Assembly (NCBI GenBank): GCA_023460175.1
Contig: JAEWRC010000018.1
Span: forward strand, 1 to 10,263
Length of the DNA stretch: 10,263 nucleotides
From: Actinomycetes bacterium
GTDB lineage: Bacteria; Actinomycetota; Actinomycetes; Mycobacteriales; Mycobacteriaceae
Reading direction: 5' to 3'
Under the pieces are notes generated by a model. It had not been told where the DNA came from and made no database searches. It saw only the letters and a list, made by a program, of their open reading frames with translations. Shown piece by piece: positions 1-6,155 of this stretch (position 1 is its first letter; each line of letters starts with the position of its first letter). The translations under genes were made by a program, and so were the position numbers.

Positions 1-31
1 ACTTGCGCGCGCACCTCGTCGAGGACTGCGG
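1..31. other. short flank downstream of sugC
   Basis: These 31 bases follow the sugC stop codon and run to the window edge. They contain a small inverted repeat, CCTCG-T-CGAGG at 14-24. It has no T-run and too small a loop for a convincing intrinsic terminator. All three plus-strand frames are open here, so the 3' part of a convergent gene cannot be excluded. In M. tuberculosis a corA gene converges on sugC (recalled), but I see no recognisable CorA C-terminus here. Confidence 0.3.
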
Positions 32-1219
32 TCACGCGCGGCCCGGGGCCGGCAACGTCAGGTTCACCCCGGAGTCCCCATCGAACACCAGGATCTTCGA
101 CGAGTCGAAGGCCAGGCTGACCGTCGCCCCGGCCTTGGCCGTCGAATCGGTGGCCACCCGCGCGACGAATTCGTTGGCGCCGGCGCCGGATTCGGCCGCG
201 AGCTCGGCAAGTTGCTCGGAGTGCGCGCTGCCTCCGGAGACGGTGAAGTACACGTACTTGTCCGCGCCCAGCGATTCGACCAGGTCGGCCTTCACCTCGA
301 AGGTCGACGCCCGGATGCGCTGATAGCCGTCCAGCAGCGCGGCGTCCTCGAAGTGCTCGGGACGGACCCCGACGATGACGTTCCTCGGCGTCGGATGCGT
401 GGCGATGGTGTCCAGCAGTTCCTGGGTCAACGTCACCTCACCGAACGGCAATTCGACGCCCACCGGCGTCAGGGTCGCCGGCAGGAAGTTCATCGACGGG
501 GAGCCGATGAACCCGGCCACGAACAGGTTTGCCGGCCGCGAGTACAGCTCGTCGGGAGAACCGATCTGCTGGGCCACCCCGGCGCGCATCACCACCACGC
601 GGTCGCCGAGGGTCATGGCCTCGGTCTGGTCGTGGGTGACATAGACCGTGGTGGTGCCGAGCCGCTGCTGCAGCCGGGCGATCTCGCCGCGCATCTGCAC
701 CCGCAGCTTGGCGTCGAGGTTCGACAGCGGCTCGTCCATCAGGAACGCCTTGGGATCCCGCACGATCGCGCGTCCCATGGCCACGCGCTGGCGCTGACCG
801 CCGGACAGCTGCGAGGGCTTGCGATCCAGGAAGTCGGTGAGGTCGAGGACCTTGGCGGTGTCCTCGACCTTCTTGGTGATCTCGGCCTTGGGCAGCTTGG
901 CCAGCGTCAGCGGGAAGGCGATGTTCTGGCGCACCGTCATGTGCGGATACAGCGCGTAGGACTGGAACACCATGGCGATGTCGCGGTCCTTGGCGGCCTT
1001 CTCGTTGACCCGCTGGCCGCCGATCGTCAGCTCGCCGGAGGTGATGTCCTCGAGGCCGGCGATCATGTTCAGCGTGGTGGACTTCCCGCAGCCGGAAGGC
1101 CCGACCAGGATGATGAATTCGCCGTCGGCGATGGTGATCGACAGATCCTTGACGGCGGTGCGCACACCCTTGCCGTCGGGGTAACTCTTGGTCACATGCG
1201 AGAGAACGATCTCGGCCAT
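32..1219 (-). CDS. sugC: SugC, ATPase of the trehalose ABC importer
   Basis: This 395-residue ATP-binding protein is the cytoplasmic motor of the LpqY-SugABC trehalose importer. Visible ABC motifs are Walker A GPSGCGKST (about 40-48), Q-loop Gln86, signature LSGGQ (138-142), Walker B ending MDEP (161-164, catalytic Glu163), D-loop SNLDA and H-loop His196. The C-terminal part from about residue 236 is the TOBE/OB regulatory region typical of the MalK/UgpC type. Length agrees with M. tuberculosis SugC (about 393 aa, recalled). The ATG at 1219 is chosen because conserved sequence begins there and AAAGG lies 6 nt upstream. The reading frame stays open for 271 codons further into sugB, but that extension is a high-GC artefact. 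The sugB stop lies 2 nt upstream, so the two genes are probably translationally coupled. This is the last gene of the operon in this window. Confidence 0.97.
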   Translation of the reverse strand: MAEIVLSHVTKSYPDGKGVRTAVKDLSITIADGEFIILVGPSGCGKSTTLNMIAGLEDITSGELTIGGQRVNEKAAKDRDIAMVFQSYALYPHMTVRQNIAFPLTLAKLPKAEITKKVEDTAKVLDLTDFLDRKPSQLSGGQRQRVAMGRAIVRDPKAFLMDEPLSNLDAKLRVQMRGEIARLQQRLGTTTVYVTHDQTEAMTLGDRVVVMRAGVAQQIGSPDELYSRPANLFVAGFIGSPSMNFLPATLTPVGVELPFGEVTLTQELLDTIATHPTPRNVIVGVRPEHFEDAALLDGYQRIRASTFEVKADLVESLGADKYVYFTVSGGSAHSEQLAELAAESGAGANEFVARVATDSTAKAGATVSLAFDSSKILVFDGDSGVNLTLPAPGRA

Positions 1220-1221
1220 CG

Positions 1222-2067
1222 CTAACCTTTCACCGCGCCGGAGGTCAAGCCGGCGACAATGCGCCGTTGGAAGATCAGGACAAAGACAACGATCGGGATG
1301 GTGATCACCATCGCGCCGGCCGCAATCGAACCCGTCGGTTCCTCGAATTGCGAACTGCCGGTGAAGTTGGCGATCGCCACCGGGGCGGTGATGGCCGACT
1401 TGGTGGCGGTCAGCGACAACGCGAGCAACAGGTCGTTCCACGCGAAGATGAACACCAGGATGGCCGCAGTCACGATGCCCGGGGCCGCCAACGGCGCGAT
1501 CACCCGCCGGAAGGCCTGCGCGGGTGTGGCGCCGTCCATCTTGGCGGCCTTCTCCAGATCCCAGGGGATCTCCCGGAAGAACGCCGAGAGCGTGTAGATG
1601 GCCAGCGGCAGCGCGAAGGTGATGTACGGGATCACCAACCCGGCCCAGGTGTCGAACAGACCGATGTTGCGCCACATGTTGAAAATCGGTGTCACCAGCG
1701 AAATCTGGGGGAACATCGCAATCAGCAGCGCCATGCCCACCAGCAGCTTCTTGCCGGGGAACTCCAACCGGGCGATCGCGTAGGCGGCCATGCCGCCGAT
1801 GACGACGGCGATCACGGTGGTGATCAGGCCGATGCCGATGGAGTTGATCAGCGCCGAGTTGAAGATGTTGGTGGCGCCGCCGCTGAAGATCGCCCGGTAG
1901 TTGTCGAAGGTGATCTGCGACGGGATCAGGTTGCCGTCCTTGACCATCGACGTCGGCTTGAGCGACAGCGACAGGATCCACAGCACCGGCAGCAGTGCAT
2001 AGATCACCACGATGATGTTGACGACGGTCCACCCGGTGGCCCGGCCCGGACTCACGCGCTCAGACAC
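1222..2067 (-). CDS. sugB: SugB, permease subunit of the trehalose ABC importer
   Basis: This 281-residue inner-membrane permease is of the MalG type. Hydrophobic segments lie near residues 15-35, 75-98, 108-129, 143-163, 197-217 and 247-267, giving the usual six helices. The cytoplasmic EAA loop that docks on SugC is visible at about 171-197 (EKAAKMDGA, then APLAAPG). The sequence agrees closely with M. tuberculosis SugB as I recall it, apart from a slightly longer N-terminus. The GTG at 2067 follows the sugA stop codon with no gap (TAGGTG) and has GAGGGA 6 nt upstream, which supports this start. A second in-frame GTG four codons in, at 2055, is possible. The arrangement suggests translation coupled to sugA. 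Confidence 0.96.
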   Translation of the reverse strand: MSERVSPGRATGWTVVNIIVVIYALLPVLWILSLSLKPTSMVKDGNLIPSQITFDNYRAIFSGGATNIFNSALINSIGIGLITTVIAVVIGGMAAYAIARLEFPGKKLLVGMALLIAMFPQISLVTPIFNMWRNIGLFDTWAGLVIPYITFALPLAIYTLSAFFREIPWDLEKAAKMDGATPAQAFRRVIAPLAAPGIVTAAILVFIFAWNDLLLALSLTATKSAITAPVAIANFTGSSQFEEPTGSIAAGAMVITIPIVVFVLIFQRRIVAGLTSGAVKG

Positions 2068-2982
2068 CTAGCGTCCCTCGCTGTCTGACCCCGGCGCCGA
2101 GGCGCCGAACAACTTGATGAAGACGAACGCGATGACCGCCACGCAGAGGAAAACGAGCACGCTGATCGCCGACCCCAGCCCGATCGAGAAACCCTTGAAC
2201 AGGTTGTCGTAACCGAGGATCGATACCGAGGCGGTGTTGTTCGCGCCCGCGGTCAGGATGTAGATGTTGTCGAAGATGCGGAAGGCGTCCAGCGTCCGGA
2301 ACAACAGCGCCACCAGGATCGCCGGCTTCATCATTGGCAGGATGATCCTGGTCAACCGGCGCCAGGGACCGGCGCCGTCGACCTGGGCGGCCTTGAGCAG
2401 GTCGTCGGGCACCAGCGCCAGGCCGGCCAGCAGCAGCAGCGCCATGAACGGGGTGGTCTTCCACACCTCGGCGAGGATCACCACCGCCAGGGACGGCCAC
2501 TGCTCGGTCAGCGGCGCCGACCCGTCGGGCAGCAGGTTGGCCAGATAGCCGGTGCCCGGCGTCCAGGCGTAGTACCAGCTGTAGGCGGCCGCGACGGTGA
2601 CAATGCCGTACGGGATCAGAACGACGGTGCGCACCAAGCCTTTTCCGAAGATGGTGCGGTGCATCACCAACGCCAGGACCAGGCCCAGCGCGAACTCGAT
2701 GGCCACCGAGATCACGGTCACCGCGGAGGTGACCGCCAGTGCCGACCACCAGTAGCCGTCGGTGAGGACGGTGACGTAGTTGCTCAGGCCCACGAAGGCG
2801 GTGTCGTCGGGCTGGGCGAGGTTGTAGCGCTGCAGGCTCAGCCACACCGCGTAGCCGATGGGGTAGGCGGTGACCGCGACCATCAGGAAGACCGCCGGGG
2901 CGATCAGCAGGAAGGCGAGCTTGCGTTCGGCTTTGCGGTCGTCGCTGAGTTGCTTCGACGGCGCCTGGGCGGTGATCGTCAC
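2068..2982 (-). CDS. sugA: SugA, permease subunit of the trehalose ABC importer
   Basis: This 304-residue permease is of the MalF/UgpA type and partners SugB in the membrane. The N-terminus is charged, followed by a first helix at about 22-50. Further helices lie at about 82-107, 117-140, 163-189, 220-240 and 268-292. The EAA loop is at about 192-221 (LLKAAQVDGAGPW, then ILPMMKP). The GTG at 2982 was chosen because it starts the conserved N-terminus and overlaps the lpqY stop as GTGA (2979-2982). GGAAAGG lies about 10 nt upstream, inside the lpqY 3' end. The frame is open further upstream inside lpqY, but that part shows no permease features. Length fits the family (about 307 aa in M. tuberculosis, recalled). 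Confidence 0.96.
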   Translation of the reverse strand: MTITAQAPSKQLSDDRKAERKLAFLLIAPAVFLMVAVTAYPIGYAVWLSLQRYNLAQPDDTAFVGLSNYVTVLTDGYWWSALAVTSAVTVISVAIEFALGLVLALVMHRTIFGKGLVRTVVLIPYGIVTVAAAYSWYYAWTPGTGYLANLLPDGSAPLTEQWPSLAVVILAEVWKTTPFMALLLLAGLALVPDDLLKAAQVDGAGPWRRLTRIILPMMKPAILVALLFRTLDAFRIFDNIYILTAGANNTASVSILGYDNLFKGFSIGLGSAISVLVFLCVAVIAFVFIKLFGASAPGSDSEGR

Positions 2983-4409
2983 GGGATCAGGCCCTTTCCG
3001 TCGATCGCCTTCTGCACCTGCTCGGTGAGTTCGTCGGCCGTGCGCTCCGGATCGATGTCGGTGATCGGGGCCAACGTCGCCGACATCATGGTCGACACCG
3101 CCTGGTACAGCGGGGTGGCCGGGCGGACCGCGGCATTGGTCAGCTGCTCCTGGATGATCGCGTACTGCGGGTACTGCGCCTGGAAGGCGGGGTCGGAGTA
3201 CAGCGAGGTGCGCACCGCCGGCAGACCGCCCTCGATCGAGGTGTACTGCTGGTTCTCTTCGTTGCGGATGCACCGGATGGCCTCGAACGCCTCCGCGGGG
3301 TGCCGCGTGGTCTTGGCGACGGCGAGGTTGAGTCCGCCGAGGGTGACCCGCGCCGGTTCGCCCTCGCGCACCGCGGGATAGGGCGCGAAGCCGAACACCT
3401 TCTGGCTCTCGGCGTAGGCGGCCTCGAACTGCTCGTCGGTCGGCGAGAACGTGCCGACCTCGTTGATCGCGCTCGCCAACTCGGGTCGCTCGTCGAGGGG
3501 CAGGAACGACACCCCGCCCTTGAGCGCGTTCTCCAGCATCGACGGAAGGACGAACGGCCAGTTGACTTCCAGCGCGGCGTTGCCCTGCTCGAGGGCGAGC
3601 CGCGCGGTGCCCTCATCGGTCTGGGTGATCGACGGGTCCGCGCCGGGCGCGGTGGCCACGGCCTTCATGATCGACAGGGCCTTGACGGTGGCCTCGCGGT
3701 GTTCGGGGGTGTCGGTCAGGGTGACGGTCTTACCGTCGTCGGAAAGCACCTGTCCGCCGGCGCTTTCCAGCAGCGTGTTGAACCACACCACCAGACCCTC
3801 GTACTGCTTGGCCGTCACCGCGATCCAGCTGGGCTGGCCGGCGGCGTGCAACCGGGTGGCCTCGGCGACCATGCCGTCCCAGGTGGCCGGCGGGCCCGCC
3901 ATCAGATCGGGCCGGTACCAGAGCAACTGGGTGTTGGTGGTCACCGGCGCGGCGTACAGCTCGCCCTGCCACTTCGCGGTCTCCAGCGGCCCCGGCAGCG
4001 TGTTGGCGGTGGCGTCGGCCTCGGCCCGTCCGGCGGGATCCTCGGAAAGCGGGATCGCCCAACCGGCTTCGGCGAACTCGGCGGTCCACACCACGTCGAG
4101 CGCCATCACGTCCAGGGTGCGGTCGTTGCCGGTGAGCCGGCGGGCCAGCTGCAGGCGCTGATCGTCGGCGCCCTTGGGCAGGCTGACCTGTTCGATGCGG
4201 AAGCGGTCGCCGAGTTGCTCGTTGCACCGCTTGGCCACCGCGGTGAATGTCGCGGTCTCGCTGGCGGGGGTGTAGAAGCTGACGACCACCCCGTCGGGGG
4301 CCGAACTACAGGCCGCGGCTCCGGTGATCGCGGTGAGCGCCGCGAGCGTGCCCGCGCCGAGCCTCCGCAGTCGGGCTCCCCGACCCGTCGAGCGTGCGCG
4401 TGTTGCCAC
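2979..4409 (-). CDS. lpqY: LpqY, trehalose-binding lipoprotein
   Basis: This 476-residue extracellular solute-binding lipoprotein captures trehalose and delivers it to SugA-SugB. From GTG 4409 the N-terminus is Arg-rich, then a hydrophobic stretch ends in a lipobox-like GAAAC, placing the lipidated Cys at residue 34. The mature protein has the family-1 solute-binding fold features, with very recognisable LpqY segments such as RRLTGNDRTLDVMALDVVW, TTNTQLLWYRPDL, ALEVNWPFV and GGLNLAVAKTTRH. It ends IDGKGLIP, like other LpqY proteins. The lipobox is atypical, with Ala instead of Leu at -3, as recalled for M. tuberculosis LpqY. A longer GTG start at 4481 is possible, but it would put a long non-signal extension before the signal peptide. 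No strong SD lies at normal spacing before 4409 (AGAGG is about 15 nt away), so the start is less certain than the identity. First gene of the operon. Confidence 0.95.
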   Translation of the reverse strand: MATRARSTGRGARLRRLGAGTLAALTAITGAAACSSAPDGVVVSFYTPASETATFTAVAKRCNEQLGDRFRIEQVSLPKGADDQRLQLARRLTGNDRTLDVMALDVVWTAEFAEAGWAIPLSEDPAGRAEADATANTLPGPLETAKWQGELYAAPVTTNTQLLWYRPDLMAGPPATWDGMVAEATRLHAAGQPSWIAVTAKQYEGLVVWFNTLLESAGGQVLSDDGKTVTLTDTPEHREATVKALSIMKAVATAPGADPSITQTDEGTARLALEQGNAALEVNWPFVLPSMLENALKGGVSFLPLDERPELASAINEVGTFSPTDEQFEAAYAESQKVFGFAPYPAVREGEPARVTLGGLNLAVAKTTRHPAEAFEAIRCIRNEENQQYTSIEGGLPAVRTSLYSDPAFQAQYPQYAIIQEQLTNAAVRPATPLYQAVSTMMSATLAPITDIDPERTADELTEQVQKAIDGKGLIP

Positions 4410-4462
4410 CAACCGCCCACACCGCCTCTCGCCTCCGCATTTCGGGACAGTCCCGCGCGTGA

Positions 4463-4492
4463 ACCGTAGAGGTAGGCCCACGTGACACGCAA
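4463..4492 (-). promoter_or_regulatory. possible SigA-type promoter of lpqY-sugABC
   Basis: On the minus strand TTGCGT (4492-4487) is followed after 18 nt by TACGGT (4468-4463), which fits the mycobacterial TANNNT -10 rule. The predicted transcript start is near 4456, about 47 nt before GTG 4409. A CACGTG palindrome (4479-4484) lies in the spacer. This is pattern matching only. The gene upstream (ending 4543) reads the same way, so read-through is an alternative. Confidence 0.35.
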
Positions 4493-4542
4493 CACTTGTG
4501 GCACGCGCGTCGCATTTTCGCCTCGGCGCGGCCGGGTCGCGC

Positions 4543-5070
4543 TCAGATCGTCAGGCGCGCCAGCAGGTCCCGTCCGCGCTCGGCGTTCTGCGGGTCGCAG
4601 AGCACGTCGTAGCGCCCGGCCACCAGTTGCATCGTCGAGCTGAAATCGCGGGTACCGCGGGCCATCGCGTACGGGATGGCCGAGGTGATCAGGCCGAAGA
4701 ACACGCCGGCGATCAGGCCGGTTAGCAGCGCCGCCCACGGGTTGGGGCTGAAGAAGCCCAACACCAGGCCGATGAAGATGCCCAGCCACGCGCCGGTCAG
4801 CACGCCGCCGCCGAGCACCTTGGGCCAGGACAGTCGGCCGGTGACGCGCTCCACCTGCATCAGGTCGACGCCGACGATCGTGACCTGCTGGACCGGGAAC
4901 TCCTGATCGGACAGGTAGTCGACGGCGCGCTGCGCCTCGGCGTAGGTGGGATAGGAGCCGATGGGCCACCCCTTCGGCGGGGTGGGCAGGTTGATCGGGC
5001 CGCGCCGACTGGCGCCGGCCTGCGCGGAACCGGGGCCCGGGGTCGGACCTGGCTGGAATGGACTGGTCAT
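4543..5070 (-). CDS. two-helix membrane protein, GSP17M/YflT-like (Rv1234-like)
   Basis: This 175-residue protein matches the position, length and type of M. tuberculosis Rv1234, an uncharacterised membrane protein (recalled). Residues 1-35 are Pro/Gly-rich and probably disordered. Residues 36-70 (GSYPTYAEAQRAVDYLSDQ, then VTIVGVDL) resemble the general-stress-protein 17M / YflT domain, an alpha/beta unit. Two glycine-rich membrane segments follow at about 88-107 and 113-133. A short alpha/beta tail (YDVLCDP, then AERGRDLLARL) appears to complete the cytoplasmic domain. ATG 5070 has GAGGAG upstream at a spacing of about 11 nt. A nearby ATG at 5080 is in another frame. The gene lies 133 bp upstream of lpqY on the same strand and may be partly cotranscribed. 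Function is unknown; a stress or envelope role is only suggested by the domain name. Confidence 0.88.
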   Translation of the reverse strand: MTSPFQPGPTPGPGSAQAGASRRGPINLPTPPKGWPIGSYPTYAEAQRAVDYLSDQEFPVQQVTIVGVDLMQVERVTGRLSWPKVLGGGVLTGAWLGIFIGLVLGFFSPNPWAALLTGLIAGVFFGLITSAIPYAMARGTRDFSSTMQLVAGRYDVLCDPQNAERGRDLLARLTI

Positions 5071-5120
5071 CGGTGCTCATTCTCCTCTGTGGTGCCGCAG
5101 ATGTCAGCGATTCCGGGGGC

Positions 5121-5130
5121 TGACCGGTCA
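5121..5130. promoter_or_regulatory. 10-bp palindrome in divergent gap, possible operator
   Basis: TGACCGGTCA is a perfect inverted repeat in the 135-bp gap between the divergent genes starting at 5070 and 5206. A related half site, GACCGGT, recurs at 5161-5167, with core centres about 38 bp apart, next to the -35 zone of the rightward gene. On the minus strand the palindrome overlaps TTGACC, which could serve as a -35 element for the leftward gene. Roughly ten palindromes of this length are expected by chance in 10 kb, so the location is the main argument. Confidence 0.25.
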
Positions 5131-5188
5131 ACGATCCGGCGGCGCAAATGGTGCCACGCGGACCGGTTTCTCCCGTTCGACCTGCGGA

Positions 5189-5199
5189 TACGCTAGGTT
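5189..5199 (+). promoter_or_regulatory. -10 motifs implying a leaderless or near-leaderless start at 5206
   Basis: Two overlapping TANNNT motifs, TACGCT (5189-5194) and TAGGTT (5194-5199), lie directly before ATG 5206. By mycobacterial spacing (last T at -7) the second puts the transcript start on the A of the ATG, and the first gives a leader of about 5 nt. No good Shine-Dalgarno sequence is present; AGGT at 5195-5198 is weak. TTGACA at 5198-5203 looks like a -35 but has no -10 at the right distance. Confidence 0.4.
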
Positions 5200-5205
5200 G
5201 ACAGC

Positions 5206-5556
5206 ATGACAGCCGCGGACGGCGACCCACGCCCGGATCCGCACCTTCCCGGGGAGTGGACCCCGGCGGACCTCCCGCCCCCCGTCGTCCCACCAGCGCC
5301 CGGTTACGACTACGGCCCACCGGTGCGCCCGGGGACCAACCCGATGGCGGTGGCCGCGATGGCGGCGTCGATCGCGGGTTTCCTGCCCTACTTCGGTGGC
5401 GTGTTGTCGATTGCGGGCATCGTGCTGGGTACCGTGGCACGCAACCAGATCAAACAGGCCCCGCAGAACGGCTACGGGTTGGCGGTCGCCGCCATCGTCG
5501 TGGGGGTGACCGCCCTGATCATCGGGTTGATCTGGACCATTTACGCGATGCGATGA
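5206..5556 (+). CDS. small DUF4190-type membrane protein, first of a tandem pair
   Basis: This 116-residue protein has a Pro-rich N-terminus (residues 1-45, with PPPVVPPAPGYDYGPP) and then a DUF4190-type membrane unit. The unit has a first hydrophobic hairpin at about 47-78, the conserved turn GIVLGTVARNQIKQ at 71-84, and a second helix at about 91-113. The C-terminus is only a few residues past the last helix. The unit is clearly paralogous to the next gene, sharing GIVLG, NQI[KR]Q and the downstream A-x-A-x-IV-x-G pattern. Only 4 nt separate the two genes, so they are very likely cotranscribed. The ATG at 5206 is the first start after the -10 motifs. No enzymatic residues are visible and the function is unknown. 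DUF4190 proteins are common in actinobacteria, often with Pro/Tyr/Gly-rich cytoplasmic arms. Confidence 0.87.
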   Translation: MTAADGDPRPDPHLPGEWTPADLPPPVVPPAPGYDYGPPVRPGTNPMAVAAMAASIAGFLPYFGGVLSIAGIVLGTVARNQIKQAPQNGYGLAVAAIVVGVTALIIGLIWTIYAMR

Positions 5557-5560
5557 GGAC

Positions 5561-6133
5561 ATGACGAACCCGAACCCGAATCCGGACGACCCCAACCGCG
5601 GCGAGTCCCAGCAACCCGCCGACCCCTTCGCGCCGGTCGACTACCCGTCGGGTTATCCGGATCCGCCCGCGTACGCACCGCCGCCGGACTATCCCCCGCC
5701 ACCGCCCGGCTACGGCGCCTATCCACCACCCCCGCCGGCCAACTACCCGCCGCCCCCGCCCGGGCCGCCCGGCTACGGCGGCTATCCCGGCGGCCCTCCC
5801 CCCGGCGGCTATCCCCCAGGCGGCTATGGCGCCCCGTACGACCCCTACGGTCCGCCGGCGCCGGTGGGCACCAACAACCTGGCGACCGCATCGCTGGTCA
5901 CCTCGATCATCGGCGCGCTGCTGAGTCTGTTCTGCTGCCTCGGCGGTTTTCTGCCCGTTGTCGGCATCGTGCTCGGCATCGCCGCGCTCAACCAGATCCG
6001 CCAGACCCATCAGCAGGGCCGCGGCATGGCCATCGCCGGGATCGTCATCGGCGCCATCACCGTGGTGCTGCTGATCGTGCTGTTCATGGTGGGAGTGGCG
6101 ATCGGCGTCTCCGGCGAGAACTGGTCGCCCTAG
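5561..6133 (+). CDS. Pro/Tyr/Gly-rich DUF4190-type membrane protein (Rv1233c-like)
   Basis: This 190-residue protein matches Rv1233c of M. tuberculosis in position and size (about 198 aa, recalled). Residues 1-24 are polar. Residues 25-101 are a low-complexity arm built of PPDYPPPPPGYG, YPPPPPANY and GGYP units. The membrane unit follows, with hydrophobic hairpin 108-142 (GFLPVVGIVLGIAALNQIRQ) and a second helix at about 156-182. A Cys-Cys pair sits inside the first segment (125-126), which could be acylated or redox-active, though this is only a guess. ATG 5561 follows the previous stop by 4 nt. The nearest GAGG is only 2 nt from the ATG, too close for normal SD use, so translation probably depends on reinitiation after the upstream gene. 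Long repetitive arms of this kind often bind or cluster partner proteins, but no partner is shown here. Function unknown. Confidence 0.87.
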   Translation: MTNPNPNPDDPNRGESQQPADPFAPVDYPSGYPDPPAYAPPPDYPPPPPGYGAYPPPPPANYPPPPPGPPGYGGYPGGPPPGGYPPGGYGAPYDPYGPPAPVGTNNLATASLVTSIIGALLSLFCCLGGFLPVVGIVLGIAALNQIRQTHQQGRGMAIAGIVIGAITVVLLIVLFMVGVAIGVSGENWSP

Positions 6134-6155
6134 CCCGAACCGACTGCGGTGCAGG

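Noticed and set aside
212..1225. Plus-strand 337-codon open frame opposite sugC
   Set aside because: It is a mirror of SugC codons with low-complexity His/Gly/Asp composition. SugC motifs on the minus strand are unambiguous.
1220..2032. Upstream extension of the sugC reading frame across sugB (271 more codons)
   Set aside because: The translation is Arg/His/Asp-rich without domain features, while sugB in another frame of the same strand is a clear permease. Long stop-free frames are normal at this GC content.
5198..5203. Perfect -35 hexamer TTGACA just before ATG 5206
   Set aside because: No TANNNT lies 16-19 nt downstream; the bases there are inside the gene and G/C-rich.
4106..5440. Minus-strand 444-codon open frame spanning the lpqY leader and the GSP17M-like gene
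   Set aside because: It crosses intergenic DNA and two genes in the wrong frame, and its product is Arg/Pro-rich without any recognisable fold.
5640..5870. Repeat-rich DNA resembling a minisatellite
   Set aside because: The repetition comes from codons for Pro, Tyr and Gly in the disordered arm of the DUF4190 protein; units vary in length and sequence.
6134..6155. Bidirectional terminator between the converging DUF4190 and lyase genes
   Set aside because: The only stem found is ACCG-ACTG-CGGT (6139-6150), four base pairs without a T-run, too weak to call.
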